This document shows, piece after piece, positions 56,206 to 64,000 of a stretch of 64,000 bases of DNA; positions within the stretch are counted from its first letter, which is position 1, and every line of letters begins with the position of its first letter. The position numbers and the translations under genes are program-made. A model generated the notes under the pieces. The model searched no databases. It was not told the DNA's origin and saw only the letters and a list, made by a program, of their open reading frames with translations. The DNA comes from Herminiimonas arsenicoxydans (GTDB lineage Bacteria > Pseudomonadota > Gammaproteobacteria > Burkholderiales > Burkholderiaceae_D), in NCBI GenBank assembly GCA_000026125.1, contig CU207211.1, positions 744,001 through 808,000 of the forward strand, written 5' to 3'.

Positions 56206-57015
56206 TTATTCGATGGAAGTAATGGGGAAAGCAGACGATGTGTCCGCAGGAGAGCTGGTGTCGCGGCGTCCCGGGATGATCATGTGTATGCGTCTGGAAT
56301 CCGAACGCCGACTCGAGAAAACAGCATTGTCCGCAAAGTGCGAGATCGGCTGATACAGTCTGTAAAACTGCGTGACCAGCTTGACGTAATTGCGGGTTTC
56401 CGGAAACGGTGGAATCGTATTGTTGTATTTTTGAATTGCACCTTCGCCGGCGTTATACGAGGCCAGCACCAGATGCTGCTGATTCGGATACATGTCGCGC
56501 AGCACGCGGAGGTAACGTGCGCCCAGGCGGATATTGGTTTTCGGATCCGTCAGTTTCTGTGCAACCGTTTTCTTGCGGTCGGCTTGCAGGCCGAAGCGCT
56601 CGGCCGTGGCCGGCATCAACTGCATCAATCCGACCGCGCCTTTGGGCGAGACGGCATTCGGATTGAAGCCTGATTCCGCTGCCATCACCGCTTTCAACAA
56701 GGCCGGATCGAGATTGAATTCATTGGCTGCATCGTTCAACAGCTTTTCGTATTTTTTCAGATTCGGATGTTGCGACAGATAGCGAAACAACGGGGTTTCC
56801 TTTTCTGCCCCTTTTTCTGTACTACCCAGCGGCACGAGTCTAGCCGCATTCAACACCTGGTCGCCGCGTGCAAACAACTGGTAACGCTGGTCGAGTTTCT
56901 CCGTCGCGAAATGCGCTTCGCCGCTGGCATCGATATAGCCGTACACGTCCGCATGTGCTGCGACGGATAACAGCGATAACGACAAAGCCAGCAGGGAAGT
57001 GCGCACGATGCTCAT
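56206..57015 (-). CDS. Soluble lytic transglycosylase with DUF4124 domain
   Basis: 269 aa. Signal peptide [22 protein letters not shown], then DUF4124 ([18 protein letters not shown]), then an SLT domain with the catalytic Glu in [33 protein letters not shown] and [15 protein letters not shown]. It cuts peptidoglycan glycan strands. It starts 2 nt after the parE stop and is followed by parC after 22 nt, so the three are one transcript. Confidence 0.92.
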   Translation of the reverse strand: MSIVRTSLLALSLSLLSVAAHADVYGYIDASGEAHFATEKLDQRYQLFARGDQVLNAARLVPLGSTEKGAEKETPLFRYLSQHPNLKKYEKLLNDAANEFNLDPALLKAVMAAESGFNPNAVSPKGAVGLMQLMPATAERFGLQADRKKTVAQKLTDPKTNIRLGARYLRVLRDMYPNQQHLVLASYNAGEGAIQKYNNTIPPFPETRNYVKLVTQFYRLYQPISHFADNAVFSSRRSDSRRIHMIIPGRRDTSSPADTSSAFPITSIE

Positions 57016-57017
57016 GA

Positions 57018-59003
57018 TCAGATATCGGCCTCTGCTTCGTTGCCGTGCTCTTCTATCCATGTGCGGCGTGCAGCGGCTTCGCCTTTGCCCATCAGCATGT
57101 TGAAGCGCGCTTCGGAGAAGTCCAGATCGAATTCGCCGAGCGCGACTGGCAACAGGCGACGCGTATCCGGATTCATCGTGGTTTCCCACAACTGTTCTGC
57201 ATTCATTTCACCCAGACCCTTGAAGCGCGAGATGGCCCACGCTGATTCCTTGACGCCATCCTTGCGCAATTTGTCTTCGATTGCCGCCAGCTCGCCATCA
57301 TCGAGTGCATAGATTTTTTGTATCGGTTTCTTGCCGCGCGCCGGTGCATCGACACGATACAGCGGTGGACGCGCGATGCAGATGTGGCCGCGCTCTATCA
57401 GTTGCGGGAAATGCTTGAAGAACAGCGTCAGCAACAGCACCTGGATGTGCGAACCGTCGACGTCTGCATCGGACAGGATGCAGATGCGGCCGTAACGCAG
57501 GCTGCTGAAATCGACGGTATCGTTTTTGCCGTGAGGATCGATGCCGATCGCGACCGCGATATCGTGAATCTCGTTGTTGGCGAACAGGCGGTCGCGCTCG
57601 GTTTCCCACGAGTTGAGTACCTTGCCGCGCAGTGGCAGGATGGCCTGGAATTCCTTGTCGCGGCCCATCTTGGCGGAGCCGCCGGCGGAGTCGCCTTCGA
57701 CCAGGAAGATTTCATTGCGCGAGGTATCGCTGGATTCGCAATCGGTCAGCTTGCCCGGCAATACGGCCACGCCTGAGGATTTTTTCTTTTCTACTTTTTG
57801 TGCAGAACGCAGACGCGATTGCGCCTGCTTGATGACGAGTTCGGCCAGTTTCTTGCCGTAATCGACGTGCTGGTTCAGCCACAGTTCAAGCGCCGGGCGC
57901 GTATAGGTAGCGACCAGTCGCACCGCATCGCGCGAGTTCAGGCGCTCCTTGATCTGGCCCTGGAATTGCGGATCGAGCACTTTGGCCGACAACACGAAGG
58001 ACACGCGTGCGAATACGTCTTCCGGCAATAGCTTCACGCCCTTGGGCAGCAGCGAATGCATTTCGACGAAGCTTTTTACCGCACCGAACAAGCCTTCGCG
58101 CAAACCGGATTCATGCGTGCCGCCGTTGGAAGTCGGAATCAGGTTGACATAGGATTCGCGCACTACTGCGCCGTCTTCAGTCCATGCGACGACCCAGGCT
58201 GCGCCTTCACCTTCGGCAAAGCCTTCGGTATCGGCATTGGCGTATTGCTCGCCTTCAAACAGCGGGATGACCGTTTCTGCATTTGATGCCTGTGCCAGCG
58301 ATTCGGTCAGGTAACCGCGCAAGCCCTGATCGTATTGCCAGGTTTGCGTTTCGCCACTTTTGGCATGCACCAGTGTGACTTTGACGCCCGGCAGCAGCAC
58401 CGCCTTGGAGCGCAGCAGACGTTGCAGTTCTGCCTGCGGAATGACAGAGGAGTCGAAATATTTTGGATCGGGCCAGGCTGTGACACGGGTACCGCTACGC
58501 TTTTCATCGCGTGCAATGGCGCGTGACTTCAGCGGCTCGATGACATCGCCGCCGGAAAAAGTCAGCGTGTGCACGCCACTTTCGCGCCACACGGTAATTT
58601 CCAGCCGGGTGGAGAGCGCGTTCGTGACTGAAACGCCAACACCATGCAAGCCGCCGGAGAATGCGTAGGCGCCGCCAGAGCTCTTGTCGAATTTGCCGCC
58701 CGCATGCAGACGCGTAAAGACAATTTCCACCGTCGGGATTTTTTCTTCCGGATGCAGGCCGACCGGAATGCCGCGACCGTCATCTTCTACGCTGACGCTG
58801 CCGTCCGTATTCAGGGTGACGACGATGTGCTTGCAATAGCCGCCCAGCGCTTCATCGGAGGCATTGTCGATGACTTCCTGAATGATGTGCAGCGGGTTCT
58901 CGGTACGGGTGTACATGCCGGGACGTTGCTTGACCGGCTCCAAACCTTTCAATACACGGATGGAGGATTCGCTATAGTCTGCAGAGGATTTTTTAGTGGC
59001 CAT
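57018..59003 (-). CDS. parE: DNA topoisomerase IV subunit B
   Basis: 661-aa ATPase subunit. GHKL ATP site EVIDNASDEALGGYCKHIVV, DGRGIPVGLHPEEKIPTVEI, YAFSGGLHGVGVSVTNALS; TOPRIM domain EIFLVEGDSAGGSAKMGRD, PLRGKVLNSWE and SDADVDGSHIQVLLL. Length fits ParE, not GyrB. Confidence 0.96.
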   Translation of the reverse strand: MATKKSSADYSESSIRVLKGLEPVKQRPGMYTRTENPLHIIQEVIDNASDEALGGYCKHIVVTLNTDGSVSVEDDGRGIPVGLHPEEKIPTVEIVFTRLHAGGKFDKSSGGAYAFSGGLHGVGVSVTNALSTRLEITVWRESGVHTLTFSGGDVIEPLKSRAIARDEKRSGTRVTAWPDPKYFDSSVIPQAELQRLLRSKAVLLPGVKVTLVHAKSGETQTWQYDQGLRGYLTESLAQASNAETVIPLFEGEQYANADTEGFAEGEGAAWVVAWTEDGAVVRESYVNLIPTSNGGTHESGLREGLFGAVKSFVEMHSLLPKGVKLLPEDVFARVSFVLSAKVLDPQFQGQIKERLNSRDAVRLVATYTRPALELWLNQHVDYGKKLAELVIKQAQSRLRSAQKVEKKKSSGVAVLPGKLTDCESSDTSRNEIFLVEGDSAGGSAKMGRDKEFQAILPLRGKVLNSWETERDRLFANNEIHDIAVAIGIDPHGKNDTVDFSSLRYGRICILSDADVDGSHIQVLLLTLFFKHFPQLIERGHICIARPPLYRVDAPARGKKPIQKIYALDDGELAAIEDKLRKDGVKESAWAISRFKGLGEMNAEQLWETTMNPDTRRLLPVALGEFDLDFSEARFNMLMGKGEAAARRTWIEEHGNEAEADI

Positions 59004-59392
59004 TCAATCTGATACGAGTAAGGAGCTGAAAAATAATTGCATGTCGCTTATGCAACACGGCACAGCATCGAGTGTCTGCATTCTAATGAAAAAAACCGAA
59101 GTGCATAATTTTTAACGTGTTGATCCTGGAGGAGGAAAAGAGGGGAATTGTTAAATAAGGTTAGATTGGCAATGCGCCACTGGTAGTTTTTGAATAAAAG
59201 CGTTCAAATGTGAGAAATTTGATAAATAGTTGACATAATTTTATACATTTCTCTCTGCAGCTTTCCTGATTTCGTCAGGGCAATAACTATTATTTGTAAG
59301 ATGAATGTTAAATATGCAACATAGGTACGCCTCAGATATTGGTATAAAGATGCTTGCATATAGAACAGCGATTGCGTTTTCCTTCATGACCG
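59004..59392. other. 389-nt divergent intergenic region
   Basis: Between parE and the receiver-like gene. AT-rich with a TTGACA near 59232 but no correctly spaced -10. No gene or structured RNA recognised. Confidence 0.5.
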
Positions 59393-60223
59393 ATGCCCGT
59401 TAACAGTTTCCCCTTCGCGGTACGCCTGATTGGTTTTAATCAACAGGAGACCGATATCTTCGATGCCACTTTTGCCTTGGATCAGGGCAAGGGATACGGC
59501 TATTTCCGGCTGGCCGAAGATAATTTGCAGGATCCGGATTTATATATCGCCAACGGGGAAGACCTGCGCGCATTGGTAGCCGTATCCGATTTGCGTCCCA
59601 GCGATGTGCGGCCGGTGCTGCTGGTCGGTACGCCTGATATTACGCTGCCGTATGCGCGGGTGGAGCGTCCGATACGCTGGCAGCGACTGTTTGAAGCACT
59701 GGATGCATTGATCGAAAAACGCGCCGATACGCTGGCGCGGCTGGAGGCGTCAGATGTCATCCTGGTGCCGGAGCGCAGACGGCGCAATCGGGTCGATATC
59801 GATTTGACCGATCCGGTTGCCTACGAAGGATTGCGTACCGAGTTGCCGCATGGCGGTGCCGTGCTGCTGATCGACAAGACACCGGCCTTTCGCGATTTCG
59901 TCGCCGAATTTATGGCGCGTTACCAGGTTGAAGTTCTGTGGGCCAAAGGCGAATCGGAAGCGGAGGATGCCTGCGTGCGTCAGCGCGTATCGGTAGTGCT
60001 GATTAATACTTCGGTGTCGGATATCGATCCGTTTCGTTTATGCCAGACAGTCAAAACGGCGCGTCCGCATGACAAGACTTCCGTTATTTTCCTGGTCAGC
60101 AAATCCGGCGATTATGATGTCGAGATGGGGCGCAAGGCGGGGGTGGACGGGTTTCTGACCAAGCCGGTTGCCAGCCATCACTTTATTAGCGCGCTGAAAA
60201 AATTCATGCATCTGCCGCGCTAA
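59393..60223 (+). CDS. Degenerate receiver-domain protein
   Basis: 276 aa. The N-terminal ~130 residues have no recognised family. The C-terminal ~130 residues have the receiver fold: VLLIDKTPAFRDFVAEFMAR, VVLINTSVSDIDPFRL, SVIFLVSKSGDYDVEMGRKA and DGFLTKPVASHHF. The usual phospho-acceptor Asp after beta-3 appears replaced by Asn (LIN), and only one acidic residue is left of the first pair, while the conserved Lys of TKP remains. It may therefore signal without phosphorylation. Confidence 0.75.
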   Translation: MPVNSFPFAVRLIGFNQQETDIFDATFALDQGKGYGYFRLAEDNLQDPDLYIANGEDLRALVAVSDLRPSDVRPVLLVGTPDITLPYARVERPIRWQRLFEALDALIEKRADTLARLEASDVILVPERRRRNRVDIDLTDPVAYEGLRTELPHGGAVLLIDKTPAFRDFVAEFMARYQVEVLWAKGESEAEDACVRQRVSVVLINTSVSDIDPFRLCQTVKTARPHDKTSVIFLVSKSGDYDVEMGRKAGVDGFLTKPVASHHFISALKKFMHLPR

Positions 60224-60280
60224 CTCGGGCGCTCTGCTGCACACAGTGACTCTCTTGCGCGCGGCCTTCTTCTGCCGTAG

Positions 60281-61450
60281 CTATTTGCTCAGCGTGCGCA
60301 TGCCGCGCTCCAGACCTTCCAGCGTCAACGGATACATGCGATTGTCCATCTGCTGCCGGATGATCGCGATCGACTGCCGGTATTCCCAGATATTTTCCGG
60401 TTCCGGATTGAGCCAGATATAGCTGGGGAACATGCTGGTAAAACGCTGCAGCCATTCGGCGCCCGCTTCCTCATTGTGATAGTCGATCGCTGCGCCTGCC
60501 TGCAGGATTTCATACGGACTCATCGTGGCATCGCCGACGAAAATGAGTTTGGTGTCGGGCGCATACTTGCGCAACACATCCCAGGTGGCAAAGCGTTCGG
60601 CGTGCTTGCGCTGGTTGTTGCGCCACAGGTAGTCGTATACGCAATTATGGAAATAATAAAATTCCATATTCTTGAATTCGCTCTTCGCCGCAGAAAACAA
60701 TTCTTCTATGCGCTGGATATGTTCGTCCATCGTGCCGCCTACATCCAGCAGCATCAGGATCTTGATGTTGTTGCGGCGTTCCGGCTGCATCTTGATATCG
60801 AGATAGCCGGCATTGTTCGCGGTAGCGCGTATGGTCGCATCGAGCGCCAGTTCATCGTGCGCGCCCTGTCGGGCAAACTTGCGCAGCCGGCGCAACGCGA
60901 CCTTGATGTTGCGGGTGCCGATTTCACGCGCGGTATCGTAATCGCGGTAGGTCCGCGTTTCCCATATCTTGACGGCGGAACGATTGCCGCCTTCGCCGCC
61001 TATGCGTATGCCTTCCGGATTGACGCCGCTATTGCCGAAGGGCGAAGTGCCACCGGTGCCTATCCATTTGCTGCCGCCTTCGTGACGTTCCTTCTGTTCC
61101 TTCAATAATTGCTTCAGGCGTTCGGCGAGTTTGTCGTAGCCGAATTTTTCGATCAGCGCACGTTCTGCAGCGCTTAAATCTTTCGTTGCACGTTTCAGCA
61201 GCCAGTCCAGCGGTATCGCTGCGTTTTCATCGAAAGCGGCAGCAATGCCTTTGAAGTACATGCCGAATGCGCGATCGAATTTGTCGAAGTGCGCCTCATC
61301 CTTGACCAGCGTCAGACGCGCCAGATAGTAGAAATCATCCAGCGAGGGACCAATAACTTCTTTTTCCAGTGCTTCCAGCAGCAGCAAAAATTCCTTGATC
61401 GAAACCGGAATTTTTGCTTCTTTCAGCATGAAGAAAAAATCGATTAACAC
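60281..61450 (-). CDS. VWA domain protein (CoxE-like)
   Basis: 389 aa. The von Willebrand A region starts at IKILMLLDVGGTMDEHIQRI, where the MIDAS reads DVGGT rather than DxSxS, and continues with FYYFHNCVYDYLW and KLIFVGDATMSPYE. An N-terminal helical domain and a glycine-rich linker (GSKWIGTGGTSPFGNSG) precede it. VWA partners of MoxR ATPases assist protein or metal-cofactor maturation. It is 21 nt downstream of the MoxR gene. Confidence 0.9.
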   Translation of the reverse strand: MLIDFFFMLKEAKIPVSIKEFLLLLEALEKEVIGPSLDDFYYLARLTLVKDEAHFDKFDRAFGMYFKGIAAAFDENAAIPLDWLLKRATKDLSAAERALIEKFGYDKLAERLKQLLKEQKERHEGGSKWIGTGGTSPFGNSGVNPEGIRIGGEGGNRSAVKIWETRTYRDYDTAREIGTRNIKVALRRLRKFARQGAHDELALDATIRATANNAGYLDIKMQPERRNNIKILMLLDVGGTMDEHIQRIEELFSAAKSEFKNMEFYYFHNCVYDYLWRNNQRKHAERFATWDVLRKYAPDTKLIFVGDATMSPYEILQAGAAIDYHNEEAGAEWLQRFTSMFPSYIWLNPEPENIWEYRQSIAIIRQQMDNRMYPLTLEGLERGMRTLSK

Positions 61451-61471
61451 GGCAATTCCTGTCGGCGCGCT

Positions 61472-62326
61472 TTAGCGATTGGTGCGCGACATGAACACCA
61501 GCCGCTCGAACAGATGTATGTCCTGCTCGTTTTTCAGCAAGGCGCCATGCAGCGGCGGGATCACGATTTTGTCATCCTGGCTGCGCAGCGCTTCTGCAGG
61601 AATATCTTCCGCGAGCAGGAGCTTGAGCCAATCGAGCAATTCGGAAGTGGACGGCTTTTTCTTCAGGCCATTGATTTCGCGCACCTGGTAAAACATTTCC
61701 AGCGCTTTCGCCAGCAATTCCTTTTTCAGATCGGGAAAATGTACGTCGATGATTTGCGCCATCGTATCGCGATCGGGAAACTTGATGTAATGGAAGAAGC
61801 AGCGGCGCAGGAAGGCATCCGGTAATTCCTTTTCATTATTCGACGTGATGATAACGAGCGGCCGGTGTATGGCTTTCACCATTTCACGCGTTTCGTACAC
61901 ATGGAATTCCATGCGGTCGAGTTCGCGCAGCAAGTCGTTCGGAAATTCGATATCGGCCTTGTCGATTTCATCGATCAGCAAAACCACTTGTTCATCAGCG
62001 GCGAATGCCTGCCACAATACGCCCTTGAGTATGTAGTTATCGATGACCTTGACGCGTTCGTCGCCGAGTTGCGAATCGCGCAGGCGCGATACGGCATCGT
62101 ATTCATACAGACCCTGCTGTGCCTTGGTGGTGGATTTGATATGCCATTGCAGCAAGGGCATCCCGAGTGCGGCGGCGACTTCTTCCGCCAGCATGGTTTT
62201 TCCGGTGCCCGGTTCACCCTTGATCAATAGCGGGCGTTGCAAGGTCAGGGCCGCGTTGACGGCGAGCTTCAAATCGCTGGTGGTAACGTAAGTGCGGGAA
62301 CCTTCAAAGCGTGTGTCTTGTCGCAT
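61472..62326 (-). CDS. MoxR-family AAA+ ATPase
   Basis: 284 aa. Walker A LIKGEPGTGKTMLAEEVAAA, Walker B VVLLIDEIDKADIEFPNDLL, sensor 1 LVIITSNNEKELPDAFLRRC. MoxR ATPases act as chaperones with VWA proteins encoded next to them, as here. Client unknown. Divergent from the Gcr-type gene. Confidence 0.93.
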   Translation of the reverse strand: MRQDTRFEGSRTYVTTSDLKLAVNAALTLQRPLLIKGEPGTGKTMLAEEVAAALGMPLLQWHIKSTTKAQQGLYEYDAVSRLRDSQLGDERVKVIDNYILKGVLWQAFAADEQVVLLIDEIDKADIEFPNDLLRELDRMEFHVYETREMVKAIHRPLVIITSNNEKELPDAFLRRCFFHYIKFPDRDTMAQIIDVHFPDLKKELLAKALEMFYQVREINGLKKKPSTSELLDWLKLLLAEDIPAEALRSQDDKIVIPPLHGALLKNEQDIHLFERLVFMSRTNR

Positions 62327-62478
62327 GACGTGTCATTAAGATGAAAAGAAATCGGAGTATAAGCGAGAACAACGCAAGCAGCGCTGTCAGCGAGGCAACA
62401 GAAAATACATGCAACAAGACCCGCCTGGAGTAGGTTCGGCAGTCTTTCCTGGAAATATTCCATCATTACAATCAATCA

Positions 62479-64000
62479 ATGAAAATTTCTTTTCTCCGAA
62501 TCTGTGCCGTGTGGCGCAGATTCCGCCGCGGTGCATTGCGGCATCACACGGATCACGCGTCTTACCTGCCGCAAATTGAATCGCTGATGCGTCGCGCCGA
62601 TCCTCACGCATCCTGGCATGCGCGGGCCAACTGGATGATCGATCTAGCCGACTGGGTGCGTCGCGAGCCCAAGGTGTCCCTGATGGGGGATGGCGCATGG
62701 CGGCGCGTCAAGCATCAGCGTATCCGTTTCATGCTCGACTGGCTGGATGGCAATCGTGATGTGAAGCAAGTCGTGCAGGCAAGCTTGCGGAAGACCTTGC
62801 GCGAAGCGACCGGTCCCGAACTTTTTTCAGCTACCGGCCTGCCGCGCGAATCGGCATTCTTTTCCGAGTTGTCGGAACGCATGGTCAAACTGATTTTGCC
62901 GCGCCCGGTCGGGCAGCAGGATTTATCGACCTTGTTTACCGCCATGTTTCCGGATGAGTCTGACGCCGAATGGCTGCTGGAACTCGACCACAAAACCTTG
63001 TCGCGGCTGTGGAAACTGGCCGGGGACGATGGTATTGCACACGGCTACCGGCAGCAAATTGATGAAGCCATGCTGTATCTGGTCACGATGGTCATTTCGG
63101 TCGGCATCAGCCCGGCGTTTCGTCAACGACTGGCGCCGCGCATGCCCTTGCTGGCGACACCATTCATGTCGCTGCGCCGCGAGCTGGAAAATTATTTGAT
63201 GAGCAGCGTCAGGGACGACGCAGGCTTGCGCAGCGTGCGCATGCTGATTGCGGTGTGCCAGGCGCAAACCGACAAGATCTATGCGCATCTGGATGAATAC
63301 GGTGTATCGGTCGGACTGGTTTATCACGTCGAACGCATGCGCGCGCACCTGATCCGTATTTCGCGCCTGCTGGATTTGCGGTCCGCACCGCATGTAGATG
63401 GTGGTGCGAGTCAAGTACAGGCGGTGCTGGTCGATTTGATCATCGCCCATCATCGCCGCTCGTCGGTGCGCGAGTTGGTCAATCGCAGTTTTTCTCTGCT
63501 GGCGCGCAAAATGGTGGAGCGCAACGCCAACCATGGCGAGCATTACATTGCGCGGGATCGGACCGAATACCGGGCCATGTTCAGAGCGGCCATGTGGGGC
63601 GGTGTCATTACCGCTTTCACGGCCTTGATCAAGCTCGGTATTACGGGTCTCGGCCTGGCGCATTTTTTCGAGGGCGCCTTCCTGTCGATTAATTTTGCCT
63701 TGAGCTTTCTCCTGATTGCCGCGATCGGCGGTGTGCTGGCGACCAAGCAACCGGCGGTTACCGCACCGGCGCTGGCGGCACAGATGGGAGGCCTGGATAC
63801 AGTCGAAGGTTTGCGTGAACTGCTGGCGCGTATCGCCGCCTTGCTACGTTCGCAGGCGGCGGCGGTGTTCGGCAATCTGCTGGCTGTAGCGCCAGTGGTG
63901 GTGGCGCTGTCACTCGCTGTCGTGCTGATGTTCGACAAGCCGCTCATGAGTGCAGATAAAGCGCACTCCACCATCGCCTCCCTGTCGCTGGTCGGAGTGA
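62479..64000 (+). CDS. Site-specific recombinase Gcr family protein (5' part, runs off the window)
   Basis: At least 507 aa without stop; the ORF continues past the edge. It starts MKISFLRICAVWRRFRRGAL and has an all-alpha N-terminal half (YLPQIESLMRRADPHASWHA) and hydrophobic segments from about residue 372 (AAMWGGVITAFTALIKLGIT, FLSINFALSFLLIAAIGGVL, LAVAPVVVALSLAVVLMF). This matches proteins annotated as site-specific recombinase (Gcr), named for a gonococcal factor; membrane helices make direct recombinase activity doubtful. The start has no clear ribosome site. Confidence 0.8.
   Translation, partial: MKISFLRICAVWRRFRRGALRHHTDHASYLPQIESLMRRADPHASWHARANWMIDLADWVRREPKVSLMGDGAWRRVKHQRIRFMLDWLDGNRDVKQVVQASLRKTLREATGPELFSATGLPRESAFFSELSERMVKLILPRPVGQQDLSTLFTAMFPDESDAEWLLELDHKTLSRLWKLAGDDGIAHGYRQQIDEAMLYLVTMVISVGISPAFRQRLAPRMPLLATPFMSLRRELENYLMSSVRDDAGLRSVRMLIAVCQAQTDKIYAHLDEYGVSVGLVYHVERMRAHLIRISRLLDLRSAPHVDGGASQVQAVLVDLIIAHHRRSSVRELVNRSFSLLARKMVERNANHGEHYIARDRTEYRAMFRAAMWGGVITAFTALIKLGITGLGLAHFFEGAFLSINFALSFLLIAAIGGVLATKQPAVTAPALAAQMGGLDTVEGLRELLARIAALLRSQAAAVFGNLLAVAPVVVALSLAVVLMFDKPLMSADKAHSTIASLSLVGV

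Noticed and set aside
1..64000. tRNA, rRNA, CRISPR arrays, complete insertion sequences
   Set aside because: None were seen on reading both strands; the only mobile-element trace is the broken integrase. A tRNA or IS search program could still find something subtle.

Overview
The window looks like chromosomal DNA of a betaproteobacterium of the order Burkholderiales, most likely family Oxalobacteraceae (Herminiimonas/Janthinobacterium-like). This rests on moderate GC content, the gene types and neighbourhoods (DUF2486 next to holC, an aceE-aceF-lpdA cluster whose E3 carries a lipoyl domain, parE-transglycosylase-parC, MoxR/VWA next to a Gcr-type recombinase) and protein style. The assignment is from recognition, not from a search.

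Layout. 0-8 kb: amino-acid uptake and catabolism (LivK-like binding protein, Lrp regulator, dadA), then holC with DUF2486, a glutaredoxin-like envelope protein, prlC and folD. 8.3-14.5 kb: pyruvate dehydrogenase aceE-aceF-lpdA. 14.6-20.5 kb: a frameshifted TPR lipoprotein, a small lipoprotein, a GDSL hydrolase, an NlpC/P60 lipoprotein, argD with an unusual leader, an ascD-type flavin reductase and an SDR protein. 21-29.5 kb: a TerC protein with a structured leader, a GspE-type ATPase, a spermidine-synthase-like protein, a DNA glycosylase, an SDR, ecotin and several small conserved proteins. 29.6-36.7 kb: aspA next to a decayed htpG 3' end, then a LysR / TTT binding protein / hydrolase / leuCD-like catabolic cluster.

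37-45.8 kb: an OsmC-YcaO fusion, then an AT-richer accessory stretch with three diguanylate cyclases, a frameshifted tyrosine integrase, short dispersed motifs and orphan small genes. 45.9-53 kb: htpG with a heat-shock promoter, and a MocR-LysE-EamA-RidA-aminotransferase group for amino-acid turnover and export. 53.2-53.8 kb: a long imperfect palindrome without genes. 53.8-59 kb: parC, a lytic transglycosylase and parE. 59.4-64 kb: a degenerate receiver protein, a VWA/MoxR pair and a Gcr-family recombinase cut by the window edge.

The most interesting item is upstream of argD. A near-consensus sigma70 promoter is placed so that transcription should start at or within a base of an ATG. That ATG opens a 22-codon ORF with three consecutive arginine codons, followed by an intrinsic terminator just before argD. 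This is the architecture of arginine-sensing attenuation. No tRNA, rRNA, CRISPR array or complete insertion sequence was seen.
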